From NCBI GenBank assembly GCA_020809705.1, contig CP085831.1, positions 2,790,001 to 2,854,000 of the forward strand: 64,000 bases of DNA, in the 5' to 3' direction. Each line of letters starts with the position of its first letter. Position 1 is the stretch's first letter. Below the pieces are notes generated by a model. That model did no database searches, was not told the origin of the DNA, and was given only the letters and a program-made list of their open reading frames with translations. Shown here piece by piece: positions 11,384-21,180 of this stretch. Source of the stretch: Calonectria ilicicola (Eukaryota > Ascomycota > Sordariomycetes > Hypocreales > Nectriaceae). A program made the position numbers and the translations under genes.

Positions 11384-13114
11384 CTAAGGTGCCCCTTCAA
11401 ACGAGTCTTGATTTTCAGGTTCGACACTCTCACCCCGGATCCAAGTTTCCATTTTCTCAAAGTCTTCCTTGTCCGTCATGGTGAAAATGTCTGGGATGTC
11501 GTCAGAGACTTCGGACATGGTTTTATCTCCGAGTAGACAGCTGTTCAACGTCATGCGTGTGACGTGGTCCATGGCCTGGACAGTCTGCAGCAGCGAGACC
11601 CAGTCGCGAGCCGCGCTGATTCTGACGCACTCGAGCGTGATTTCCTGGAGCGTCGACTTGTGGCGCAAAAGTAAATTGGTCAACTCTGCAAGGTTCGCGT
11701 CGATGCCGCAGAGCTCCAGCACCTGCAGCCGCGCCATGTGCAGCGGGTAGGCGAGCAAGGGGTACGACATGTCCCATTCGAGCAGGGCGTCAAAGGCCAG
11801 CGAGAACCTCTTGAGCTGCGGGAAGCACTTCAAGAAGCTGACGACGCCGTCGCCGTGCGAGTACGAGCTGTTAAACGGGGAGAGGACCAGCCGGACCGAG
11901 GTCACGGTGGGGATGACCCAGTTGCCCTTCTTTGCCTCGTAGAACAGGCCGAGCGCCTCTGGGCCGATGGGGGGGTAGCCGCGCGGGCCCAGGCGATCGG
12001 TGCAGATGTTGATTTCCTGGAAAGCCACATTGCTCGCGGCCGCGGACCTCATCATGACGTCGAACATGTACGTCAAGTAGTGAACTTTGGGTGAGTTGCG
12101 CATGGCATTTCCCAAGTTGTTCCGCCTGATTGTGTTTTTAGGCAGGCAAAAATCGGACACGGAGAGCGTTTTGCAATTGGAAAGCGCTCTGATGGCCTCT
12201 GTAAGGCGAAGGATCATTTTGCGTTTAGTGCATTTTGCGTTGGAGTCTGAGTCGGCGTCTGAGTCGGCGTCTGTGTCAGGGTCTGCGTTGGTATTGTCAC
12301 CCTGATCGGACCGCTCAATTTCAGACTCGTGCTCATTGTTTTGATCGTTGACTTTATCATCGTCTTGAACCTTGACTTGATCATCATCTTGAACCTTGGC
12401 TTGAACCTTGACTTGATCATTGTCTTGAACATTCTCTTGCTCATCCACTTGCTTATTACCATGCTCGTGCTCGTGCTCGTTCTTGTTTTGCGACTCATGC
12501 TTGCTTTCCAGCCCATGGTTTTGCTCATTGCCTTGCTTGGGCTCCTGCTCAGGCTCCTGCTCGTCCTCATTTTTCAGCTCGTGTTCATGATCGATCCCCA
12601 ATTCGTGTGCATTCTCTTGCTCATTGCCTTTCTTATCATCTTGCTCGTTGTCTTGCTCATTATCTTTCCCATCCTCGTTTTTCAGCTCGTCTTCGTTTTC
12701 CAGCTCGCCCTCGTTCTCCGATTCGTTCTCCAGTTCGTCCTCGCTCTCCAGTTCTTCCTCGTTCTCTAGCCCTTCCTCATCCTCCAGCTCGTCCTCCTCC
12801 TCTAGCCCTTGATCACTCTCAGAGTCCTGCTCACTTGCAGGTGGCGTGGCAAAGGACTCGGGCCGCTCAGTACAAAACTCCAACACACTTATGGCAGGTG
12901 CTATGATTGGATGCTTCGAAAGAGATTCGATATTCTCCAAGCTTTGTGTCTCGGGTACGAAGTGATGAATCTTGAAGTACTTGAATACAAAGATGTGGAA
13001 GGTCGTTTCATTCATCTGCCGACAGGATTGCCGAAGCGAGCGTAACCCGTCAAGAGGCAGACGCTCAGCGATCGCGCAGGTGATTTCTGGAGGAATGTCC
13101 GTTAGAATCGCCAT
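11384..13114 (-). CDS. F-box protein with long acidic repeat insert
   Basis: Single exon, 576 residues. The first ~45 residues form an F-box (ILTDIPPEITCAIAERL, then LRSLRQSCRQMN), the Skp1-binding helix set of SCF ubiquitin ligases. Residues about 92-293 are a low-complexity stretch made almost only of Glu, Asp, Asn, Gln, Lys, Ser and His, built from short repeated units such as NEQDNEQDD and VKVQDDDQ. Residues about 295-540 are leucine-rich and look like the irregular leucine-rich repeats of fungal F-box proteins (FSLAFDALL, LQVLELCGIDANLAELTNLL), followed by an acidic tail. By family knowledge the C-terminal part would pick ubiquitination targets. What the acidic insert does is not known. 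The ATG at 13114 starts directly at the F-box, as is usual. Confidence 0.85.
   Translation of the reverse strand: MAILTDIPPEITCAIAERLPLDGLRSLRQSCRQMNETTFHIFVFKYFKIHHFVPETQSLENIESLSKHPIIAPAISVLEFCTERPESFATPPASEQDSESDQGLEEEDELEDEEGLENEEELESEDELENESENEGELENEDELKNEDGKDNEQDNEQDDKKGNEQENAHELGIDHEHELKNEDEQEPEQEPKQGNEQNHGLESKHESQNKNEHEHEHGNKQVDEQENVQDNDQVKVQAKVQDDDQVKVQDDDKVNDQNNEHESEIERSDQGDNTNADPDTDADSDADSDSNAKCTKRKMILRLTEAIRALSNCKTLSVSDFCLPKNTIRRNNLGNAMRNSPKVHYLTYMFDVMMRSAAASNVAFQEINICTDRLGPRGYPPIGPEALGLFYEAKKGNWVIPTVTSVRLVLSPFNSSYSHGDGVVSFLKCFPQLKRFSLAFDALLEWDMSYPLLAYPLHMARLQVLELCGIDANLAELTNLLLRHKSTLQEITLECVRISAARDWVSLLQTVQAMDHVTRMTLNSCLLGDKTMSEVSDDIPDIFTMTDKEDFEKMETWIRGESVEPENQDSFEGAP
12214..12840 (-). 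repeat. Intragenic acidic low-complexity repeat tract
   Basis: Coding tract for about 200 residues of Glu/Asp/Asn/Gln repeats. At DNA level it contains short, imperfect tandem units (for example around 12340-12425 a unit beginning CTTGAACCTTGACTTGATCA recurs). The reading frame is kept throughout, which suggests expansion and contraction in multiples of three under selection. Confidence 0.7.
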
Positions 13115-14705
13115 GGTCGTAGCGTATTGGTGACTAAAGTGGGTGAAGGATGGTGATGACTTGGTTCTCGTCTAGCCTGATACTATGTTGTAGCTAGTGC
13201 TGGATTAGTCAAAGTATCGAGATGAACTTTTGTGAGACCAACCAACCCTTTTAGACTGGGAGTGCGACCGAGGGGTGTTAGTATGAGCTAGATGATGGAT
13301 GCAGCTGTTTTGACGGACGAGAAACTGGCTCCCAACAAGGGACACTACGTCCTCTTTAATGCTTTTGCTATCTGTGATTTTTGCTTTTCTTCCCCGCTCC
13401 TGGTGATTAGTAACGCGACGCCTCTGATTTCATTTCATCACTGCTGCATACAGTCAGTACCCTGGGTGGGTAAAATTTGGTACAGGCAAGCGTTGTACCT
13501 ATTTTGTCCATAATAATTCCGACCGTGATTGCAAAGCAGTCTTTATAGCGGAGACGAGGATTAATTATAAGTCTTGACATACAATGATACATTAGGGCTA
13601 ACTGTATCATCTAGCCTTACGTCTATGCTTAATCTTTAGTAAACATTAAAAACCGACACAAGATCATGGTGGCACAATCATGTTAATTCTCCCGCTCGTT
13701 GTACGCCATGTTTTCGCGACGCGTTCATTTGTAAATATACAAACAGATTTGTATCTAATTTATGCCAAGCAATTCAGCCCCGAGAAAAGAAAAAATTAGG
13801 TTGCACTCATGCAGAGTGGTTTCATCAAAGCCAAAGAACATTGGCTGTGGTGGAGCTTGGTTTGTAGATGACCATCTAGGATTGGCCGCGTAGTGTCTCA
13901 GGCAAGAGGCTGTGGCGTGTGAGAGATGATAAAAGCCCTCTCGCGTCAGCTTTTGTAGCTTTGACCAAGGTAGAGCCCTGCCGTCCTGTCGTCATTGTTG
14001 GCAACTGCATCGGCGATCGCTCCCCGTCATGATAAAAGACCGGCTGAAGAGCATCCTGAATGGGTCGTAGTATTATATTTGAAAGAGCATGGGAACGAAG
14101 ATGCATTGGTACTAACTTTAAACGAGTTGGAAAGTATCATTTTAAAGTGACTCTTGTTTTAAAAGTGCGTCTGGAAAAAGAATCCACGCTAGGCTGCCAA
14201 AGTCGATCACTTACGTGAATTGAGGCTAAGCAACTATTATTAGTGGCCGTCTCATCGCGGGCACTACATTCTGCGCCCAGTGTGATGGATTTTCATGACA
14301 CACCCTTAAGTCATCGTAAGTGATTATATAGAAATGCGACATAGAATTGGAGTCCTAGTGCATTCATTTCTGCGTCACCTAAGCCTGCACCTGTGTTAGG
14401 GACCATCAGTGAGTGCGACCAAGTGAAAATTGGAGCGGGGTATGCTGTGCTAAGCGCCTTGTCAACCAACACGCATTTGTGTCGGCGAATGAAATCTGGC
14501 CATGAGCCGCCGAGTTTTCAAAAGGGTACCTAAGATGACAGAAATGTCGCGTCGAAACAGGTAGTCGTGTTAATTTCTGCCTGCTCACTGTAACCATCTT
14601 CCTAACCTCCCACTCCAGCCTACCTTATTATCCCATCTCACTCTAGGTTCACAGGCGAAACATTAAACACTCACACCCTCGGTCATTTCCTTTGCTACAT
14701 CGAAA
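13115..14705. other. Intergenic region between divergent genes
   Basis: About 1.6 kb between the starts of the F-box gene (minus) and the NACHT-WD40 gene (plus). No convincing coding sequence. A TATATAG-like element at about 14321 and a C/T-rich leader at 14600-14700 precede the NACHT-WD40 start. Confidence 0.4.
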
Positions 14706-17700
14706 ATGCGCAAGACTCGGGACTTTTTTCACAAGCACCTTAGGGGTGGTTCAAAAACCCAGCCCCCCACAGACCTTGACGCATCAGAGCCAGCACCCTC
14801 TCCTCCTAGGATACAGGAAACTCAAGCAGACCACGATAACCAACCTTCAAGCGCTGCTACCACTCTAACTACTCCCGGCTCTCAAAAGAACATCGAGGAG
14901 ATTCGTCGGGGGATGTGGAATAAAGCCTACGACGGTATCAAGGCTGATGAACCCAAATTGGTGGAAGCATACGAACGGATTCTTTCTCTTTATTTGAAGG
15001 ATGATAAATCGCCAGAATTGGCGGATGATCATACCGTCAATGATATCTCACAAAACCCAGAGGAAAGACAGGAGCAAATGAAGATATTGATTGAGAAGGG
15101 GCTCAAAAGGACCGAGAAAGGACTAAAGATCAAAGATACGATCAAAAACAAAACACAATATCTGCAAACTGTCAACGATGTGGTCTCATTGGCCTTGAAG
15201 AGTGAACCAGTTGCGGCTTTGGCATGGGGAGGCATCATAACATGCTTGGGAGTAAGAGCAATTCTGACGTCATCGAGGTTCTATTTGCTGACCAAGAATT
15301 TCAGTTTCTAAACAATGGGATGTCTGAGCCAACCGAAAACCGGGATGGGATCAAATACGTCGCTGAGAGATTCGAATGGTACTGGGAACTAACGCAGCTG
15401 CTTCTTGACCCGGGCACTGCTGATAAGTCTACCATTAAGCTTCAAGACATCTTGGGAAGTCACATCCTGGGTTTGTACAAGAAGCTATTATCATATCAGA
15501 TTCAGAGCGTGTGTCTGTACAGCAAACTTTGGGCCACCGTCTTTGCCAAAGATCTCCTCAAGGTTGATGATTGGCATGGCAAGATTGATTCTATCAAGAA
15601 GGCTGAAATCGCGCTCCGCGAAGATACATCTCAACACAATTCCGAAGTGATGAAATTGCGTCTCATGAAAATCGACACGAAACTGGATAGTGTAGTCAAA
15701 GAAATCGAGAACCAGACGAAAACGATACAGCAAATAGATCTTGATGAGAAGGACAATGAATGTATGAAGGAGCTTGGTATCGTCAACCCTGAAACCCACA
15801 AGCTGAATATTGAGAGGACAAAGGGTGGCTTGCTCAAAGACTCGTACCGTTGGATTCTCGAGCACGAAGACTTTTGCAAGTTCAGACTAGAGGAGAATGA
15901 CCGAAAGCTTCTCTGGATCAAGGGCGACCCAGGCAAGGGCAAGACTATGCTTCTCTGCGGTATCATTGATGAGCTGAAGCAGAAGAAGCCGCGCGAGATT
16001 TCCTACTTTTTTTGTCAAGCGACCGAAAGTCGATGCAAAAGTGCAACATCTGTGATGAGGGGCCTCATATGGCTCCTCTGCAGCAAGCAGCCAAAGTTGG
16101 TTTCTTACGTCCGGAGGAAATACGACACTGAGGGCCGGAGCATCTTTGGAGATAACAACATGGCGTTGATCTCTCTGGAACAAATTATGGACGATATTCT
16201 CCAAGACGAGGGCATGAAACATGCATTCTTGGTTGTCGACGCTCTTGATGAGTGTTCCGACGATAGCCGGGACGAGCTTCTCCAACTGATTGTCCGCTTT
16301 TCCGACTCGTTCCCAGCAAAGTGGATTGTATCAAGCCGCAACTGGCCATCGATTGAAGAGCAATTCCAAGACGCCTCAGATGTTAGGGTACAGCTGGAGC
16401 TGAATAAAGATTCCATCTCGCTTGCAGTACAGTCTTTCATTCGCTACAAAACGGATCAACTGGCGAAAAAGAAGCGCTACAAGGAGGAAGTAAGAGCTGC
16501 AATTGAACAAACCCTTCTTGAGAAGTCCCAAGACACCTTTCTTTGGGTAGCTTTAGTGTGTCAAGATCTGGCCAACGTTCAAGCCCGACACGTCGTGGCG
16601 ACACTGGAGGCTGTGCCGACTGGATTGGATAATCTATACCAGCGTATGTTTGAGCGAATCTCTTTATCGAACGACGCCAGTATTTGCAAGCAAATTCTGG
16701 ATATTATATCGATTGTAAAACGGCCACTAAGACTGGATGAACTAACGGAATTCGTCCCGCAGCTCGAAGAATTTGAAGGCAGAGAGGTGGAGGAGATTCT
16801 TGGGGAGTGTGGTTCATTCCTCACTCTACAGGTGGATATAATCTACTTTGTGCATCAATCTGCCAACGACTTTCTCGTTGGGCGATTCGACCCATCCTCC
16901 AAGGCGGAAATTCATTACGGCATTTTCCAGCGCTCGTTAGATGCATTGGGTGAACTGAAACGAGATCTTTACGACTTGCAATCCCCAGGCATCTTGATTG
17001 AGGAAGTCTGCTTCCCAACACCTGACCCTTGGTCTCGTCTTCACTATTCCTGTGCGTACTGGGTCGACCACTTAGAAGAATCCAACGTGGGCAGCTGTAC
17101 CTCAAACATTAATGCTATTGATGGATTTATGAGAGAGAAGTTTTTGCACTGGTTGGAAGCTCTCAGCCTGCAGAAGAAGGTATCAGATGGGACAAGAGCA
17201 ATGAAGAAACTAGAAAAGATTTTAGTAAGTTTGGGTATTTCGCGGTTGAAGAAATAGAGGCAATGACTGACATGTGGGTAGCAACGAGAAGCCAGTGTGG
17301 ATGAAGACCTGATCAACTTTATTCAAGACGCGCAGCGATTTGTCCGGTCGCACACTCACGTAATTGAGATTGCACCGCTGCAGGTTTATGAATCTGCTCT
17401 AATATTTAGCCCGAGTAGCAGCTTGATCAGGAATCATTTTGAGAAAGAAGCAGACTGCGTCGCATCCATGCCAAAGACGGCACCGAATTGGGATGCATGT
17501 CTTCAGACACTGGAAGGTCACACTGGCCCTGTTGTTTCATTTTCGTTTTCATTTGATGGCCAATGGCTGGCCACAGGATCAATTGATTCGACAGTAAAAA
17601 TATGGGACGTGGCTTCGGGGCATTGTATGCGGACACTTGGGGTCGGGAGCCAAGTTTTCTCAATTGCATTCTTGGGCGACAACCGACGAGTTGCAGTAGG

Positions 17701-19552
17701 GCTCAAGAACGGCGCCATTCAGTTTTGGGATATGATAACTGGGCAATGCGACAAGGAGCTGGCACGCGAGAAAACTCCCGTCCACGAAATAACAGTGTCG
17801 CCGGATGGGAAAATGTTGACAGCAGCCTCGGGCTCGACAATCAGCGTATGGGATTTGGCTCATACTCGCTGCCTCTGGAAAGCTAGCGATGCTAGAGACA
17901 CAGCTAAAAACTGGTCATTCTCATCGGATGCACAGTATTTGGCATCGGTAGACATGCTTGAAACAGTGGCAGTTTGGAATGCAGCCACTGGGAGCTGCGT
18001 CTGGACCCGAGACGGCGTGGGCAATCGTGCTGTATTTGCAGGCGACACGCTGGTTACAGGTGGTGGATCAGAGGGGCGAATTGAACTGTGGCAAGCAACC
18101 ACGGGCGCTAGCATCCAAAGACTCGACGACAGTAGTAGAAACTTCAGCCCGAGTGTGTATTTGGGGCATGGCCGATGTTTCGCGTCGAGCAATTCCAGGG
18201 GAGAAATCAAGGTGTGGGATGATGCAGGAGCCTGTAGCCACACTCTCAAGACCCATGCAGTTGGAGGGAGTCGGCTGGCATTTTCTCAAGCCACGCAGTT
18301 GCTCGCCTCATCTTCTGGAAATAGCACTGTCAAGATCTGGGACCTGGGCATCATCTTATCGACTTGGGGGGTTGAGGACAGCACCACCTCCGTATCTCAG
18401 ATCTTCCTGTCGTTTGATGGCCAGTGGCTTTTCACTCGCTCAGGCACTGGGATGGTGAACATGTGGGATACATCCACTGGTGCCTGCGTCCGCACCATTG
18501 TATCAGAGGGTATTCAACTGATCTTGCGCGTTACTCCGGACAATCGACATATTGTATTGGTGTCCACGCGCGAAATATCCGTCTGGGACCTGACAGATGG
18601 CCGTTGCATCCAAGCTTTTGAGGATGTTCTTGATCTGGGCAATTATCTCCATGAGGACTTTCTACAAGCTTTTGGGCGAGTAGCCTTCTCGCCAGACAGC
18701 AGGATATTCGCCATGATATGCGACAACTCGACAATAAAGATATGGGACATGGAGTCGCAAAAGATGATACAAACTATCCAAAATGACGCTCATCACCTGG
18801 TCCTCTCTGATTCTAGCTACACAATCGCCTTTTCACTGTATGGAGAGATTGAGATTTGGGATGTTTTCCAAGGTCATCGTCTACGAACTATTTCATGTGA
18901 CCAAGTTGTCAAATCGATCAGTCTGTCACAGGATCATCAGTGGTTAGCTGCACAAACCGAAACTGGCGTGCAAGTGTGGGATTTGTCCACAGGTGCTCTT
19001 CGCGATACATTCAAGACTGGTACTGTGCATGGATTTGAGAGCGCTAATGTACCCACGTTTCAAAACCGAACCTTCTTGTTAAATCCGACGCGGTTGGTTT
19101 TCACCACAAATATTCATCTCCAACCAAGGCTTCATTTGTGGGATGCAACCGCAAAGGTTCTTAGTACTATTGACCTGCTTCATTCTTATCCTGTTTATCT
19201 TTATCCCGCTGAGGAGAATAATTCCTATGTGTGCACTAACATGGGCACCATGGACTTTGGAAATATGTCTTTGGTAGGTGTTCAGACTGAAGATGATGTG
19301 AGCAACGACGACGACAATGGGGGCAATGGTAGCAACAAGGATAGAGTCTTTAAAGGCCTTTATGCTCAGGCGACTTGTACTATGGCTTACAAAGAACACG
19401 GTCTAAGTAGTGATGGGACATGGGTACTCCGAGGCAGTGAAAAGGTGCTTTGGCTGCCACTAGAGTATCGATCAAAGCAAACACACATCGCGGGGTCGCT
19501 CGTTGCAATCCTCTCTGATACAGGTCGTTGGGTGCTGATCCGACTTGTCTAA
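14706..19552 (+). CDS. NACHT-WD40 NLR-like receptor (NWD type)
   Basis: Three exons: 14706-15251, 15305-17224 and 17282-19552. The introns are 53 and 57 bases with GTAAGA/GTAAGT donors and CTGAC branch sites, all joins in phase 0; the product is about 1,578 residues. After a disordered Ser/Pro-rich leader comes an N-terminal helical domain typical of fungal NACHT proteins (NACHT_N; motif KAYDGIKADEPKLVEAYE near residue 75), then the NACHT NTPase with Walker A GDPGKGKT at 389-396 and Walker B VVDALDE at 492-498. From about residue 895 follow 13 recognisable WD-type units (VKIWDVASG, IQFWDMITG, IELWQATTG and so on), enough for about two propellers. By family knowledge this is a cytosolic STAND-type sensor in which the WD40 part recognises a ligand. 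The repeats are clearly diverged, unlike the near-identical, fast-evolving repeats of HET-E/HET-D-type proteins, so recent repeat shuffling is not suggested. No known effector domain is visible at the N-terminus. Confidence 0.9.
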
Positions 19553-20118
19553 GGCCGGCAGCCTGTCTACTTGCGCGTACACCAAACCCCTTTCAACGCT
19601 AGACAGGTTAATATCCTGTCATTCTTTGAACTCCGGGGACATATAGGCCTCTAAATTTGACACCTTCTACGGGTCAACCTGGAATGGACACTGGTCTTTC
19701 TTCACCAAAAAACAAAAAAAAAAAAAAAAAAGGGATGGAAGGCTGAGATGAAGCTACACAATTGCATAGCAAAGTAATGTGGGCTTGTAGTGCATTGAAG
19801 TGCAGGTATGCGCAACGCGAGGAATATATTCGTGCTATTTAATATATTTGGGCTTCGATCCTATACCTAGTTGAAGTCAAAAAGGTTTTACGTGAGAGGA
19901 CGCGCCCAGATTTCCCTAATCGAAGCACAAAGGTTTGCGTAATGTGCGGTATTTATCCTCCCAAATTGAACTGATTGGGTTTAGCTGTCTTGTAGCCCTG
20001 ACACTAGAGCTCATGCAATAGGTCAAGTCAGCAGCAAGCTACCTCTTTCAAACAATTCCTGTCTTAGGACTTGGACGCTTCTTTCCTCTGTTCAACAATC
20101 CGAAAACGCAGAAAGGCA
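19553..20118. other. Intergenic region upstream of gasdermin-like gene
   Basis: Contains an A18 homopolymer at 19714-19731 and otherwise nothing recognisable. It holds the promoter of the gasdermin-like gene. Confidence 0.4.
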
Positions 20119-20985
20119 ATGGGTGTAATTCAATATCCTACATATTTACTCGCCCCAAACTGGTCATTTCGTCCAGGCGGGAAAATTGAAATCGGCAACG
20201 TCATTGTTAATCCACTCGTCCCGCACCGTGCGATCGTCAAGGTAGACCCGGAGAAGCCCCTGAAAACAGAAGCTACTAGCGAAAAGAACTATGAACTATC
20301 TGTCGAGAAAGTGCAGACCTTTGGTGTAAGAAGCTTGAATCTCAGCATCTGGGCAATCTTTCTCGACAAAATCGCTCTCAAAGTTGGAGCCACTCATACC
20401 CATATGAAGAATGCACAGTATAAAATACAATCACTGGATACAGTGACTTTAAAGGATGAGCCTTCCGACGAATACATCCAGGCCATATGTAATAATCCCA
20501 AGGTTAAGAACATCATGAAGCCCGGTATACTTCTTCACAAGCCAGTCTATATGATCACTGGCCTCAAGCTTGCTCGGGGATTCAGCATGTTTGGTGTGGA
20601 GAGCCGTTCAACAGATCTAGTGGCGGAGGCAACAGCAAGTGTAGCGCGAGCTGCATCGGTTGGCACAAGCGTGGGCGCGTCATCAAAAACTTGGGCTGCT
20701 GGCCAATCCGAATCAGAGGGAGATATAATTTTCGCCTACCAGCTGATGATGATTAAACCGAAAGGATGGACAAGGAATATGGAAATCATCACTAGCGATT
20801 ATCGGAAGGATGCATTGCTTAACGATGATGAGGCTGGGGATAGCTGCGATGATGAGGATATTATTGAGTTTGAACGAAGCGTGGTAGATGCGAAGGACCT
20901 GGGCCAACAAAATAAAGGCGTGGAACATTTGGAAGTGGATGCCAATGATATTGGGCTGGTAAATGTAGTTTATAGAAATCAATAA
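20119..20985 (+). CDS. Gasdermin-like pore-forming protein (HET-Q1/RCD-1-like)
   Basis: Single exon, 288 residues from the ATG at 20119, close to the size of characterised fungal gasdermins. There is no signal peptide. The layout is that of the gasdermin pore-forming fold: an N-terminal beta-rich segment (YLLAPNWSFRPGGKIEIGN), a long middle region, a strand motif resembling the gasdermin L-Y-V-V-T segment (KPVYMITGLKLARGF, about residues 147-161), an amphipathic Ala/Ser/Val-rich stretch suited to a membrane beta hairpin, and a final strand (IIFAYQLMMIKPKGW, about 203-217). A charged, acidic tail of about 70 residues follows. In studied fungal systems a neighbouring protease removes a short C-terminal piece, letting the N-terminal part form plasma-membrane pores that kill the cell. 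The neighbour here is a subtilisin-like protease, tail-to-tail, 195 bases away. The family call rests on pattern recognition and on this context; the cleavage site is not known. Confidence 0.72.
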   Translation: MGVIQYPTYLLAPNWSFRPGGKIEIGNVIVNPLVPHRAIVKVDPEKPLKTEATSEKNYELSVEKVQTFGVRSLNLSIWAIFLDKIALKVGATHTHMKNAQYKIQSLDTVTLKDEPSDEYIQAICNNPKVKNIMKPGILLHKPVYMITGLKLARGFSMFGVESRSTDLVAEATASVARAASVGTSVGASSKTWAAGQSESEGDIIFAYQLMMIKPKGWTRNMEIITSDYRKDALLNDDEAGDSCDDEDIIEFERSVVDAKDLGQQNKGVEHLEVDANDIGLVNVVYRNQ

Positions 20986-21180
20986 TCACCTACATGCGAT
21001 TTACAACGAAATCTTCAAGGGCCAGCCAGCACAGGCATGACCTCGTAAGAACCGTGCACTAATTGGTGGTGAAATTAATTATCTTTTTTTATTCATCTTC
21101 TATACAATAGGACGCTTTTCTGGACGATGAATTGACCATGTGCCTAGTTTAATTGAAGGCTTTTACTAGCTGCATGACAG
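20986..21180. other. Convergent gap between gasdermin-like and protease genes
   Basis: A 195-base space that must contain both 3' ends. It is AT-rich around 21080-21110. Such a short tail-to-tail gap allows overlapping transcripts. Confidence 0.5.

Noticed and set aside
12329..12769. Plus-strand frame encoding a very hydrophobic Leu/Val/Ile protein that looks like a membrane protein
   Set aside because: It is the antisense of the acidic repeat of the F-box gene; GAA/GAT-type codons read backwards give Leu, Val and Ile.
20071..20118. Upstream extension of the gasdermin-like gene
   Set aside because: It would need a TTG start. The ATG at 20119 begins the conserved-looking N-terminus.
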